From the NCBI GenBank assembly GCA_002083615.1, contig MSXO01000003.1, positions 120,530 through 184,529 of the forward strand: 64,000 nucleotides of DNA, read 5' to 3'. Below the pieces are notes generated by a model. The model made no database searches and was not told the DNA's origin. It was given only the letters and a program-made list of their open reading frames with translations. Position numbers and translations under genes: made by a program. Source of the DNA: Proteobacteria bacterium ST_bin11 (GTDB taxonomy: Bacteria > Pseudomonadota > Gammaproteobacteria > Methylococcales > Methylomonadaceae). Numbering within the stretch: the stretch's first letter is position 1; every line of letters starts with the position of its first letter. Below are positions 29,567 through 39,524 of this stretch, piece after piece.

Positions 29567-30241
29567 ATGTTAGAGCTCTATTTAGACAGCGCCGATCTCG
29601 TCGGCATCAAAAACCTTTGCCCTGCTTTGCCCTTGGCGGGGGTTACCACTAATCCATCGATTCTCGCGGCAAGCGGCATCGGTCTGCAAGAGCTGTTACC
29701 GGCGCTGATAGACAGCATCGGTCCACAAGCGCGGTTTCACGTTCAAGTGCTTAGTGACTCAGTTGAGGGTATCATCGCGGAAGCACATAAACTCCATGAA
29801 TTACCGTTCGACATTATCGTCAAAATTCCCGCGCATACCGCTGGTTTAACGGCGATCAAACAATTGAAAAAACAGAATATTCCGCTGCTGGCTACGGCAA
29901 TCTACAACGTCCAACAAGGGATGCTTGCAGCGCTAAATGGCGCCGATTACCTGGCACCTTATCTAAACCGCATCGACAATCAAGGCTTTGACGGCATTGC
30001 TGTCGTCGGTGAATTGCAAAACCTAATTGACCGCTACCGGCTTCCCGGCAAGCTTTTGGTGGCCAGTTTTAAAAACGTCAATCAGGTTTTGCAGGTTTTA
30101 AAACTCGGCGTTGGCGCAGTGACCTTGCCACTGGATATCGCGCAGCAATTTTTGACCACTCCGTCTACAGACGCAGCAACTGAGAAATTCAACGACGATT
30201 GGCAGGCCGCTTTTGCCGGTAAATTATCTTTTGAGAGTTAG
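29567..30241 (+). CDS. fsa: Fructose-6-phosphate aldolase / transaldolase-like enzyme
   Basis: A 224-residue class I aldolase of the small transaldolase family. GVTTNPSIL at about residues 25-33 is the family signature, the Schiff-base lysine lies in IVKIPAHTAGL, and ATAIYNVQQG and the VGELQNLID segment complete the barrel. Length is that of FSA-type enzymes (about 215-220), not full transaldolases (over 310). It may split fructose 6-phosphate to dihydroxyacetone and glyceraldehyde 3-phosphate, or act as a transaldolase, which would matter in the ribulose monophosphate cycle; sequence alone does not decide. Confidence 0.9.
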   Translation: MLELYLDSADLVGIKNLCPALPLAGVTTNPSILAASGIGLQELLPALIDSIGPQARFHVQVLSDSVEGIIAEAHKLHELPFDIIVKIPAHTAGLTAIKQLKKQNIPLLATAIYNVQQGMLAALNGADYLAPYLNRIDNQGFDGIAVVGELQNLIDRYRLPGKLLVASFKNVNQVLQVLKLGVGAVTLPLDIAQQFLTTPSTDAATEKFNDDWQAAFAGKLSFES

Positions 30242-30465
30242 AGCAGAATAGCTTGCGCGATAATGGTCATTAAAAAAGTAACAAGCACTTTAAGCAACTT
30301 CGCCAATTCTCCGGTAACCAAATTCATAAAGCCTTGACAAGCTTTAACGTCAATTGTTGTCATAACAGGGTACAATTAGACTAGTATTATGTCGATTAGC
30401 CTGACGGCATTAACCGCAGGGCGCAGACGATAAACTTCAAATTTGAACTCTATATCCGTGTAACC

Positions 30466-32244
30466 ATGATAACTAAATCGCACACCCTAAAACATTCGCG
30501 CCATAGGCATTATGCCCGGTTAGCGTTGGTGGCCTGTATTTATTATGCCGGCGCAAAACAGGCATTGGGCGCGGATATACCGTCTGCAACACCAGAAACC
30601 AACCTACAGACTATCAATAGCGTTTCCGAGGTGGTTAATCCTATCCCTGCCGACAACCCGATTGGCGCCATCCTCCTTAGCAAACAACATCCGTTGTTGT
30701 TACGTGCCGATTTTAGCCGCGTTAGCGAGTTTGTTAGCCAAATCTATCTTAATACGCAATTTCAACCTCTCTGGTTTACGGCCAATCGCTCCGAAAAAAA
30801 CCTTAACGATTTGTTGAGTATCTTAAACAATGCGCCCAACGATGGTTTAAATCCGGCAAATTATGATGTTGACCGCCTCAAACAGCTGATCAGCGGTCCA
30901 CATCCGGATAGCTCTGCCCTGGTTGCGGGTCACGATGTAGCGTTGACTGTGTCCTTAGTCCGTTATCTGCACGATTTGCGGCAAGGCCAAGTGGACCCGC
31001 GGGATGTCGAGTATCCGGTACATATCGCACCCAAACCGGCTTTAGACTTAGCCGGTTTGTTGAAACAGCACCTGGCATCGCAAACATTGACAGAGGTGGT
31101 CAGTCAGTTTGAGCCTAAAACCAAGCAATACCAGCAACTCAAACAAATTTTAACCCGCTTGCAGCAGTTAGGAAATCAACCAGGGGCGGACGAATTCAAA
31201 CCGGGAAAAATACTACGTCCCGGAGATAAGCATCAGCATATCGTTTATTTGCATCAACGACTGCGTAGCATGGGCCTGCTAGACAATACTGCCAACACCG
31301 AGAGTAAAACCTACGATGCCGATTTGGTTGCCGCCGTCAAAACAGTTCAGCAGCAGCAAGGTTTAAAAGCCGATGGCGTGATTGGTTCAGCCACTGCGGC
31401 ACTATTCAATCAGTCGTCTAGCGAAAAAATCGCTCAGATCACATTGGCCATGGAGCGCGCGCGTTGGATTCCAGACGCCACAGACGGGCCGATGATTGTG
31501 GTTAACATCCCAGCGTTTGAGTTATGGGCGTTCAATTCTATTGATGATACCAACCCACTTAATATGAAAGTAGTGGTAGGTAAATCTCAGACCAACCAAA
31601 CGCCAGTACTTTGGGAAGAAATGAAATATTTGGAATTTATGCCTTATTGGAATATCCCAAAAACCATTTATGAAAAGGAAATTCTACCCAAAGCGGCAAA
31701 CAACAACGGCTATTTAGCTAGTCAGGACATAGAGTTGGTAAGGCACCAAAACAGCGAAGAAAAAGGCGGTGGTAGCTATTTGCGGGCGCGCCAGCGCCCA
31801 GGCAAGAAAAACCCGCTGGGCCGCGTTAAATTCGTATTTCCAAATACTGCGGACGTGTATTTGCACGACACCCCTGGTCACGCTGCATTTAACCGACCGC
31901 GTCGGGACTTGAGCCATGGCTGCGTGCGTGTATCGGCACCGGAACAATTAGCCCAATTCGTGCTTGGCGATCAGTCCGGTTGGGATAAAGAATCCATCAA
32001 GCAAGCGATGTCTGCACCTAAAACCCGCCATGTCACCTTAAAACGCGCGGTACCCGTGCTGTTTTATTATGGGACTACGTTTGTCGATCACCAAAACCAG
32101 TTACGTTTTTACCCGGACGTATACGGTCAGGATGAGCTGTTAAAAAAGGCTTTGAACAAAATACATGCGCCCACGACAGCCAATGCAAGTTCGAATGATC
32201 AAATAGCTATGAGTAAAAGCGCCGACCTTGGACCTAACCCATAA
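30466..32244 (+). CDS. ldtD: L,D-transpeptidase (YcbB/LdtD type)
   Basis: A 592-residue periplasmic enzyme that makes 3-3 cross-links in peptidoglycan. A basic N-terminus followed by a hydrophobic run (ARLALVACIYYAGAK) suggests a signal peptide or anchor. The scaffold domain (about 65-250) is followed by a peptidoglycan-binding repeat (about 255-325: LRPGDKHQHIVYLHQRL, DGVIGSATAALFN) and the YkuD catalytic domain, whose nucleophile is C486 in SHGCVRV with H484. Length fits YcbB. Convergent with a YcbK-type endopeptidase gene; in E. coli the two genes are also neighbours. Confidence 0.92.
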   Translation: MITKSHTLKHSRHRHYARLALVACIYYAGAKQALGADIPSATPETNLQTINSVSEVVNPIPADNPIGAILLSKQHPLLLRADFSRVSEFVSQIYLNTQFQPLWFTANRSEKNLNDLLSILNNAPNDGLNPANYDVDRLKQLISGPHPDSSALVAGHDVALTVSLVRYLHDLRQGQVDPRDVEYPVHIAPKPALDLAGLLKQHLASQTLTEVVSQFEPKTKQYQQLKQILTRLQQLGNQPGADEFKPGKILRPGDKHQHIVYLHQRLRSMGLLDNTANTESKTYDADLVAAVKTVQQQQGLKADGVIGSATAALFNQSSSEKIAQITLAMERARWIPDATDGPMIVVNIPAFELWAFNSIDDTNPLNMKVVVGKSQTNQTPVLWEEMKYLEFMPYWNIPKTIYEKEILPKAANNNGYLASQDIELVRHQNSEEKGGGSYLRARQRPGKKNPLGRVKFVFPNTADVYLHDTPGHAAFNRPRRDLSHGCVRVSAPEQLAQFVLGDQSGWDKESIKQAMSAPKTRHVTLKRAVPVLFYYGTTFVDHQNQLRFYPDVYGQDELLKKALNKIHAPTTANASSNDQIAMSKSADLGPNP

Positions 32245-32263
32245 GCCACAAAACCGAATGGCC

Positions 32264-32297
32264 ATAAAAAAAGCGCCACAAGTGGCGCTTTTTTTAT
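32264..32297. terminator. Bidirectional intrinsic terminator
   Basis: Near-perfect palindrome with a GC core (GCGCCAC/GTGGCGC) flanked by seven A on one side and seven T on the other. It lies between convergent ldtD and the YcbK-type gene and can end both transcripts. Confidence 0.92.
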
Positions 32298-32309
32298 GCG
32301 TTAAGCACG

Positions 32310-33287
32310 CTATAACTTCCAAGTTCTGAAGGTACCTGTATCCAGGTGGATAAAGTTAGACTCAGGGTAATATCCCACGCCACCACGATGCATAGCCAAC
32401 GCCGCACTGTGAATACGACGAAGGTCGAAGCGTTCGATGCGAATATCTACAGCTCGACCATGCATGTGAAAGCTGTTATTAGCGACGCCCGAATTTTCGG
32501 CATGCAGTTTAGCGTTGGTCAATGGCGAACGATAACCGCAGATAACGTCAAAGGGTTGGTTTAGTCCCAACATTTGTTTCAGGTCGTGTAATTGATCCAA
32601 TAACTCAGGATCGATAGGATGTACATCATCAGTGCGATAGTCGCGCAGCAAAAAGCTGATTTCATTCAACGCATCACTAAGATAGCGACCCCTTTCAAAA
32701 TACGTCAGGCTTAATTTGTCGCCTGTGTGCGGATTTTGAAATGCCAACGCTCGATGAGTTGCAAAACGACCACGGTCTGCCAAGAACAGCGAGTCTTGGC
32801 TAGACTCGATAAATGATTCTCTCGGTGCCGGTTGAATAATCGAGTTCGTTCTCCCCCCTTGATGACCGTGACGATTGGCATGGTAGGAGGCAGTGTTCAC
32901 ATGTTGTTTTTTACCCGTGTAAATATCTCGCACGCGCGATTCATGTGGCATGTTTCGTTCTGCGTGAGCGGTATGCAAGCTCCCATGACCGCCAACAACG
33001 GGTTTAAGGTTATTACCGCCAGCACTTTTGTTTAATTTAGCAGCTTGACGACCAACCTTGCTAGCCTGAGCGGCTTCACGTTTGGGTAGTCGCACTGCGC
33101 TCCTTGCCGCCTTCGCCAAGCGATGGTTTTTGTCCGCTTTTACCGTTGCGCTTTTTGCAGCATTCACTACGCCGGGCATTGCAATAGACAGAACCGCCCC
33201 CAAGGCCAGACGCCCGAAGAAGCTGCGTCGAGACAGCTCCACGTCGTCTTGCCCTTTTCCATGATTTTCTAAATTATCTTTCCGCAT
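32310..33287 (-). CDS. YcbK/MepK-like murein endopeptidase (DUF882), Tat-exported
   Basis: A 325-residue exported peptidase of the M15/DUF882 group. The N-terminus has a twin-arginine signal (SRRSFFGRLALG) at about residues 19-30. After a long basic, low-complexity linker (about 45-165), the catalytic domain carries CGYRSP, SFHMHGRAVDIRI (zinc-binding His and Asp) and FIHLD. E. coli YcbK/MepK cleaves the 3-3 cross-links made by L,D-transpeptidases, and here the gene is convergent with ldtD. The linker of over 100 residues is longer than in E. coli YcbK (about 180 aa total). Confidence 0.88.
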   Translation of the reverse strand: MRKDNLENHGKGQDDVELSRRSFFGRLALGAVLSIAMPGVVNAAKSATVKADKNHRLAKAARSAVRLPKREAAQASKVGRQAAKLNKSAGGNNLKPVVGGHGSLHTAHAERNMPHESRVRDIYTGKKQHVNTASYHANRHGHQGGRTNSIIQPAPRESFIESSQDSLFLADRGRFATHRALAFQNPHTGDKLSLTYFERGRYLSDALNEISFLLRDYRTDDVHPIDPELLDQLHDLKQMLGLNQPFDVICGYRSPLTNAKLHAENSGVANNSFHMHGRAVDIRIERFDLRRIHSAALAMHRGGVGYYPESNFIHLDTGTFRTWKL

Positions 33288-33651
33288 CCATAATCTCCTG
33301 ATTCAACATCATTCGGATAGTGATGATTCCGCAGGCTGATAGCCCACGGGTTTTTGTGATTATAGCACTCCGTCACAGTTCTAATTTGCTTTTACCGACA
33401 TTTTGCCGCCGGGGTTGCGAACCATGCCGACTTTCAAAAGCACAGCGAGAGCATCGTCCGGCTATTCAACGTGTTCACAAAGTTCGCTTGATGCGCTTAT
33501 TTTTAGCACTTTGCGGACTATCTTAGCTCTCGCTGTTTTCCCGGCATTTTTTCCTGCGTACAAAAAGTATTTTGAACTCCGAACGACATTTCACAGATTT
33601 TTTTTGCTAAAAAGTCTATGTTATTTTGACTGTAATGCATCGGAGAACAAC
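33288..33651. other. Intergenic region
   Basis: Divergent region between the YcbK-type gene and the small 33652 gene. An open frame from 33403 runs into the small gene but has no ribosome site. No terminator or repeat seen. Confidence 0.4.
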
Positions 33652-33873
33652 ATGGAAAAGCCAAGCAACCCCAAAAATCAACTGACACTGTCTCAACAGC
33701 TATGCCATTCCTTTTTTTCCCAAAAAGGCTACGACCCTTTCGCAAACTTAGATTCGCATGATGGCTGTGCGATATATGATTCCTATCTACGTCAGCAAAG
33801 AAGCTTTGCTTCTGGAATAACAGGTCAAAACTGCCAAATTAGCTTTGTGAGCAAATTTACGAAATTGGAATAG
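33652..33873 (+). CDS. Small hypothetical protein (73 aa)
   Basis: ATG 33652 has CGGAGAA a few bases upstream, which decides it over the longer open frame. The 73-residue product begins MEKPSNPKNQLTLSQQLCHSFF, contains the acidic, aromatic stretch YDPFANLDSHDGCAIYDSY, and ends FVSKFTKLE. It has three cysteines but no CxxC pair, no signal peptide and no membrane helix. No family recognised. Confidence 0.5.
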   Translation: MEKPSNPKNQLTLSQQLCHSFFSQKGYDPFANLDSHDGCAIYDSYLRQQRSFASGITGQNCQISFVSKFTKLE

Positions 33874-34186
33874 TACATGGCGCCAGCTCCATAGCTACCC
33901 GAAAGATGAGTTAGCCCATGAAGCCCTGGAAAATCGAGAATTAACCAGGGCTCATACGACCAAATCAGCTAAAATAGTATTGATACCCTCGCTAAATCAA
34001 AAACTTGCTTAGTGTAGCCGGTGCCCTCAACCGCCTTGCGTAAGCCAGCTGACAAAACCCGACACTCAGCTTTTTTTAATCGCCGATAGCCCGCTGTTAT
34101 ATAGGCAGTGGCAACCGATCCATCACTACGTTATATTCACCAGTAAAAGCGATAGACGCTTACCTCTACAGCTACCTAAACTACTC
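33874..34186. other. Intergenic region, no gene recognised
   Basis: 313 bases leading to the DUF3422 gene; no clear promoter, hairpin or frame found. Confidence 0.45.
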
Positions 34187-35490
34187 GTGACCACCTTATT
34201 TCAGATTCCAGAAAATCATCCGCAACGATTCGTTTTGCACAACGAAGTCCATGCCAGGGCCTCGTCGATTCTCAGCTTGCCGGTTAGAGCCAGTTACTTG
34301 GCGTTGTCGCTATCAAGCGACGAAAAAATGCAGGAACGCCGACATCTGAAAGCGCTTTGCGAGCGATTTGGCGCTACACCGCCCGATCAAGATGCGGATC
34401 ACTTCAGCGCCCGCTTCGATGCATTTCAAATGAGTTGGGAGCAACACGGCGAATTCAGCACCTACAGTTTCTACGCCTACGATGACACCACCGAACCCTT
34501 TGCGGAACCCGCTTTAAAAAAAGTTCCTGTCGATTGGTTATCGCAAATCAGCGGAAAAGTGATCGTAGCCGCTCATGCCAGTGTCGTATCGGCAAAAGAC
34601 GTTCATTACCAGGACGAAATGGATTTATCGCCACTAACCACCTACTTTGCCGGCAACCCAATCGTTGGATCTAAAGTAACCGGCGGGGCAGCGGCTGTAT
34701 TTACCGATTTTCGAATTCATGTCGATGGATTTAGTCGCTTTTTGGTGGTGAATCAAAACCTAAGAACCGCGCAGGCCGGGCGCCTGTTGCATCGTTTATT
34801 CGATATCGAAGTTTACCGGGTGATGGCGCTACTGGCGTTTCCTATCGCGCGCAAACTGTATCCAGAATTAAAAAAGGCTGATCGGCAGTTGTACACCATC
34901 ACCAACTCGATGACGCAGACCGATAACGATGACGCCAGACTGCTAGATGAGTTAACCGCATTGGCGGCTGAAGTTGAGAACCATATTTCACGCATCAATT
35001 TCGCTTTGCCGCAGCCAGCGCATACTACCAGTTGGTCGGCCAACGCTTAGAAGATTTGCGCGAAGTGCGGATTCAAGGGATTCAGACCTTGGGCGAATTC
35101 ATGAAGAGGCGCATGGAGCCGGCGATGCATACCTGCAACTCCGTTTCCCACCGTTTCACACTGGTTTCCGAACGCGTGAGCAATGCCAGCCAGCTGTTAC
35201 GCACCAAAGTGGACATTATTATTGAGCGGCAAAATCAGGGCTTACTATCCTCAATGGCCCTACGAGCAAAAATGCAGTTGCGCATGCAACAAACGGTTGA
35301 GGGCATTTCGATGGTTGCCATTACCTATTACGCCGCAAGTCTGATCGGCAAAATCGCCGAAGCGTTGCACAGTTTCGGTTGGCATGTTGATGTCGGATTG
35401 GTTGAAGGTCTGTCGATTCCGTTCGTTTTGGTGGTCATTGCCATTAGCACCAAACGAATTCATAAGATCATCGCAAATACGACAGAATGA
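34187..35490 (+). pseudogene. DUF3422 family membrane protein, interrupted by a frameshift
   Basis: Two overlapping frames make one DUF3422 protein of about 434 residues. The first (34187-35050) has the family opening HPQRFVLHNEVHARA and LAGR-type middle block RTAQAGRLLHRLFDIEVYR, then goes out of frame after NHISRINF. The second frame resumes at about 35002 with RFAAASAYYQLVGQRLEDLRE and continues through LGEFMKRRMEPAMHTC, QQTVEGISMVAITYYAASLIG to 35490. One missing base in the run at 35000-35004 (a TTC CGC read as TTCGC) explains it. The C-terminus has two membrane helices. It may be a real mutation or a sequencing error; both halves are otherwise well conserved, favouring error or a very recent event. 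Confidence 0.8.
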
Positions 35491-35776
35491 ACGCGATATC
35501 ATCTTAACCGGCAACTCACTTGCTTTACTTGAGAGGATTTGCCTATAAGAGTAGAGCCCTCATTCCGACAACAATCAAACCGGATAAATAATCATTTTTA
35601 TTGCTTTAAATCAATTGTTTATATGAATTTAAAATTAGGTTAAATAAGTCTATCCCAACGAATTTCACGGAGCCAGAACAATCCCCTCCAAATCTTCGTG
35701 GTTTTTTGTACGGAGAGCATCGGCTACAATTCGCGGGCTTTATTTAAACCGTGATTAAAACTCGAGGACACCATCC

Positions 35777-35947
35777 ATGGCAGATTATAGAAAATACAAA
35801 TGTAAAACCTGCGGTCACATTTACGATGAGGAGCTGGGCGATCCGCGCAATGGCGTAGCACCCGGCACTCGCTGGGAAGATGTTCCGGAAGATTGGGGCT
35901 GCCCTAAATGCGGCGCGGTAAAATCGATGTTTACTCTGGTACGCTAG
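35777..35947 (+). CDS. Rubredoxin
   Basis: A 56-residue rubredoxin: [14 protein letters not shown] and [11 protein letters not shown] supply the four cysteines that hold one iron, and [18 protein letters not shown] are standard. It is a small soluble electron carrier, used with alkane hydroxylases, oxygen- or peroxide-reducing enzymes and others. GAGG lies about ten bases before ATG 35777. Followed by a strong terminator, so monocistronic. Confidence 0.97.
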   Translation: MADYRKYKCKTCGHIYDEELGDPRNGVAPGTRWEDVPEDWGCPKCGAVKSMFTLVR

Positions 35948-35970
35948 CAAGCATCTGCTACCGAATATAG

Positions 35971-35996
35971 AAAGGGCGCATTTTGCGCCCTTTTTT
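35971..35996 (+). terminator. Intrinsic terminator of the rubredoxin gene
   Basis: Stem AAAGGGCGCA with TGCGCCCTTT (35971-35993), three-base loop, then further T. The fold also has A on the left, so it may weakly end proS from the other side. Confidence 0.92.
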
Positions 35997-36017
35997 GTCT
36001 GATTGCTCTAACGGACG

Positions 36018-37727
36018 CTAGACAAGTTTGTCCTTGATGAAATTGACGAGATTGGCGAACTCAACATTTTGACTTTCTTTATCCATTCGGCCTTGATATT
36101 CGACTGTACCACTATCAAGACCCCGGTCGCCAATCACAATACGGTGCGGAATGCCGATCAGTTCCATGTCCGAGAACATGAATCCGGCGCGAACCTTTCT
36201 GTCGTCGAGCAATACTTCTATGCCGGCATCGGTTAAATCCTTATAGATTTTCTCTACCGTATCAATCAACCGATCGGACTTGTGCATATTCATCGGGCAA
36301 ATAGCCACTTGAAAAGGCGCCAGTTCGTTGGGCCAAATAATGCCGCGCTCATCATGACCTTGTTCTATAGCCGCCGCGACCACCCTAGAAATACCGATGC
36401 CATAGCACCCCATGATCATGATTTGGTTTTTGCCGGCTTCGTTGACGATAGCAGCATTCATCGCTTCGCTGTATTTCGTGCCCAACTGAAAGATATGGCC
36501 CACTTCGATGCCCCTGGCAATAGTAATCTGCCCTTCCCCATCCGGACTCGGGTCACCGTCGACAACCATGCGCAAGTCTGCAATGTGCTCAGGTAAGCCA
36601 AGGTCGCGTTGCCAGTTGACGCCCTGAAAATGTTTACCGTCTTGGTTAGCGCCGCAAATAAAGTCTGACATTAACGTCACGCTCCGATCAGCGATCATCT
36701 TAATACTCAGATCAATAGGCCCTATTGAGCCGGGTTTGCAGTTGCAGGCCCTAAGAATCTCTTCATCGCTGGCAAATTGCAATGGCGACAGTACCCCGTC
36801 GATTTTTTCAGCTTTAATCGGGTTTAATTCGTGATCGCCACGCATTAACAGTGCAACCAAGCTACCGTCTTCGCCTCTGACAATCAAGGTTTTCAGACAC
36901 TGCTTCGCATCCACCTTGAAAAATCCACTGACGTCTTCGATGCTGTGCTGATTCGGCGTATCAACCAAAGTTTTGCTTTGGCTGGGCTCGGCACGCGTGC
37001 CCTCCGGCATTAAAGCTTCGGCTTTCTCGACATTCGCGGCGTAATCACTGGCAGTAGAAAAGGCTATCGCGTCTTCGCCGGATTCGGCTAACACGTGGAA
37101 TTCATGAGAAACCGCACCGCCAATTGAGCCGGAGTCCGCAATCACCGCCCGGAATTTCAAGCCAAAGCGGTTAAAAATATTGGTGTAAGCTTGATACATC
37201 ACGTCGTAGGTCGCTTGTAGCGATTCCTGATCGAGATGGAAGGAGTAAGCGTCTTTCATGATGAACTCGCGCGAACGCATCACACCGAAACGTGGTCGGA
37301 TTTCGTCGCGGAATTTGCTCTGAATTTGGTAATACGTTATTGGCAACTGTTTGTAGCTTTTCAATTCATAACGAGCGAGATCGGTAATAATTTCCTCGTG
37401 CGTTGGACCCAGACAAAATTCGCGGTCGTGACGGTCTTTTAGTCGCGCCAATTCTGGGCCATATTTTTCCCAACGACCGGTTTCCTGCCATAACTCGGCG
37501 GGTTGCAAAGCCGGCATCAGCACCTCCAAACCACCGGCTTTATTCATTTCCGCGCGCACAATATGTTCTACTTTGCGCAATACCCGCAAACCCAACGGCA
37601 GCCAGGTGTATACCCCCGCAGCAAGTTTGCGGATCAAACCGGCGCGTATCATTAGCTGATGACTGGCTATTTCGGCGTCGGCGGGTATTTCTTTGACGGT
37701 GCTAAGAGGAAACTGGGAAGTGCGCAT
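36018..37727 (-). CDS. proS: Prolyl-tRNA synthetase
   Basis: A 569-residue class II synthetase that charges tRNA-Pro in the cytosol. The N-terminus [19 protein letters not shown], then [18 protein letters not shown], motif 2 region [17 protein letters not shown], and the C-terminal anticodon-binding domain ([22 protein letters not shown]) are all typical. Between motifs 2 and 3 (about 225-400) is the YbaK-like editing insertion of bacterial ProS. ATG 37727 is chosen because it gives the usual N-terminus; the frame is open 64 codons further upstream and even overlaps the divergent regulator, which is not credible. Confidence 0.96.
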   Translation of the reverse strand: MRTSQFPLSTVKEIPADAEIASHQLMIRAGLIRKLAAGVYTWLPLGLRVLRKVEHIVRAEMNKAGGLEVLMPALQPAELWQETGRWEKYGPELARLKDRHDREFCLGPTHEEIITDLARYELKSYKQLPITYYQIQSKFRDEIRPRFGVMRSREFIMKDAYSFHLDQESLQATYDVMYQAYTNIFNRFGLKFRAVIADSGSIGGAVSHEFHVLAESGEDAIAFSTASDYAANVEKAEALMPEGTRAEPSQSKTLVDTPNQHSIEDVSGFFKVDAKQCLKTLIVRGEDGSLVALLMRGDHELNPIKAEKIDGVLSPLQFASDEEILRACNCKPGSIGPIDLSIKMIADRSVTLMSDFICGANQDGKHFQGVNWQRDLGLPEHIADLRMVVDGDPSPDGEGQITIARGIEVGHIFQLGTKYSEAMNAAIVNEAGKNQIMIMGCYGIGISRVVAAAIEQGHDERGIIWPNELAPFQVAICPMNMHKSDRLIDTVEKIYKDLTDAGIEVLLDDRKVRAGFMFSDMELIGIPHRIVIGDRGLDSGTVEYQGRMDKESQNVEFANLVNFIKDKLV

Positions 37728-37889
37728 ATTGGCCCTGAGGTAATTAATCAAAAGCGCTATTTTAACGGTTAAACACCAAAACCACGAATCAACGAGGCTA
37801 ATTGCGTCTATCCTACTAACTTTTAACATTGCTGTTATTGATGAAATTTGGGAAACTTGGCCTCGCAGAAGCCCCAGAAATAGGAAGTT

Positions 37890-38528
37890 ATGATTAAAGT
37901 GTTGCTGGTTGATGATCACGAACTCGTCAGGAGCGGAATAGCGGCGTTGTTAGCTGTTGAAGAGGATATTGTTGTGGTCGCCGTATGTAATTGTGGCGAG
38001 GAAGCCCTGCGTATTGTCGAGCAAGAGCCGCCCGATGTGATTTTGATGGATATTAATATGCCTGGAATAGGTGGATTTGAAGCCTGTCGCCGCATACTGC
38101 AATCGCAGCCCTCGATCAAAATTATTGCTTTGTCGGTGCATAACGATGGCCCGATACCCCAGCAGTTGCTGAAATTGGGTGTAGTCGGATTCGTCTCCAA
38201 GGCATCGCCAGTCAGCGAAATGGTGGCGGCGATTAAATCGGTAACTTCCGGTAAACGCTACTTGTGCCAGGATGTCGCCAGTAATTTGGCTTTTCAGTTT
38301 TTGCCCGGTGCCGATGTGTCGCCTTTTTTGCAACTTTCTCAACGCGAAGCAGAAGTGGTGAGGCTTATTTTGCGCGGCAAGAGCATTCAGGAAATGTCGG
38401 AAGCCTTGCAACTGAGCGACAAAACCATCAATACCTATCGGTACCGCTTGTACCGCAAGCTCAATATAAAAAATGATGTGGAATTAACCAGACTGGCGGT
38501 CAAATTCAATTATTTGGAGACTCTCTAA
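37890..38528 (+). CDS. uvrY: LuxR-type response regulator, GacA/UvrY family
   Basis: A 212-residue two-component regulator with a receiver domain (phospho-acceptor D54 in [13 protein letters not shown] in VSKASP) and a LuxR helix-turn-helix ([44 protein letters not shown]). The receiver and the HTH resemble GacA/UvrY/LetA, which turn on the small RNAs that sequester CsrA; csrA is at 59295. AGGAAG precedes ATG 37890. Unlike enterobacterial uvrY, it is not followed by uvrC, so the assignment to GacA rests on sequence style alone. Its kinase is not in the window. Confidence 0.82.
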   Translation: MIKVLLVDDHELVRSGIAALLAVEEDIVVVAVCNCGEEALRIVEQEPPDVILMDINMPGIGGFEACRRILQSQPSIKIIALSVHNDGPIPQQLLKLGVVGFVSKASPVSEMVAAIKSVTSGKRYLCQDVASNLAFQFLPGADVSPFLQLSQREAEVVRLILRGKSIQEMSEALQLSDKTINTYRYRLYRKLNIKNDVELTRLAVKFNYLETL

Positions 38529-38571
38529 GTACCGGGGATGCGCGTTCGGCTAACGCACACCCCCTAACGAT

Positions 38572-39477
38572 TTAGACTAGGGTGCGGGCTTTGGCAAAAG
38601 CTTCGCGGAAATCCAGGAAGACCGGTTTTTCTGTTTCCAGCATCAATTTTAACAACTCATGCTGCAGCTTATACTTGAGATTGCCTATCGACAGGGCTCC
38701 GACACCGATGGCGTTAGTGGACTGACTGGCCAAGCTTAAAGGTGCTGATAAATCGTTGAGCTCAATGCCTTCTATGCCGGATGGCGGTACAGCATTAACG
38801 TCGCCGGCAACTTTCAATTGCCTGGCTTGCGCCAGCACCGCAGCATTGATGACGCGAATGCCGGCTTTGGCAGTACAAAATACCAAGTCAGCATCGGCTA
38901 ATAGCGCTGCTTTCTCTTCGTCGTTGCGAGCGACATCACCCGTCATGCTGGCGCCAAAACGCCGATTGTATTGTTTCGCCGCGTCCTTGGCCGAATCTAT
39001 CGATAAATGGTCCACCAAAATTGTTTCAGCGCCTTGCAGAGACGCTATTACGCCCGTTGCGATACCAACTGGGCCAGTACCGCCGAAAACAACGGCTTTA
39101 CAGCCCTTCAGTTCTTTGCCATGGTGTTCTTTCAGCGCTTTTTCTACGCAGGCCACCAATGCCGCCGCGGTGGTGCAGGCACCGCTTGGATCCGCGAATA
39201 CGGAAATTTGAAAAGGCGGCACCATTGCGGGCTTGGTGGCTTGCAGCATGTCGATAGCCATGCCCATATCCCTACCACCGATAAAGATTCCGGTTTTTTT
39301 GCTGGCCGATGGGCTACGCGAAAAAACGGCATCTTGGGTCAAATTGTGAATGTTCTCCAACTTGACATTGGAATAAGGCATGAGCACGTCAAAACCTGCA
39401 TCGAGTGCCATATTTATGTCAAACGGACTGTTGTTTGGCATCGGGTCGAACATGTGGAGTATGCTGCGTTTTGGCAT
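38572..39477 (-). CDS. MtdB-type methylene-tetrahydromethanopterin dehydrogenase paralogue
   Basis: A 301-residue member of the MtdA/MtdB dehydrogenase family, oxidising methylene-H4MPT to methenyl-H4MPT in the formaldehyde-oxidation route. Family blocks: SILHMFDPM, SPFDINMALDAGFDVLMPY, DAVFSRSP, VVFGGTGPVGIATG (dinucleotide loop), DVNAVPPSGIEG and GVGALSIGN. At the end of the second Rossmann strand it has ILVDHLS, an acidic residue that normally favours NAD. It lies 47 bases downstream of a second mtdB, co-directional. Which of the pair carries the main flux is not clear from sequence. Confidence 0.88.
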   Translation of the reverse strand: MPKRSILHMFDPMPNNSPFDINMALDAGFDVLMPYSNVKLENIHNLTQDAVFSRSPSASKKTGIFIGGRDMGMAIDMLQATKPAMVPPFQISVFADPSGACTTAAALVACVEKALKEHHGKELKGCKAVVFGGTGPVGIATGVIASLQGAETILVDHLSIDSAKDAAKQYNRRFGASMTGDVARNDEEKAALLADADLVFCTAKAGIRVINAAVLAQARQLKVAGDVNAVPPSGIEGIELNDLSAPLSLASQSTNAIGVGALSIGNLKYKLQHELLKLMLETEKPVFLDFREAFAKARTLV

Positions 39478-39524
39478 ATTTACCTTACCCTCTTTGATAG
39501 GCAGACTTTGGGGAGCTTAGCTGG

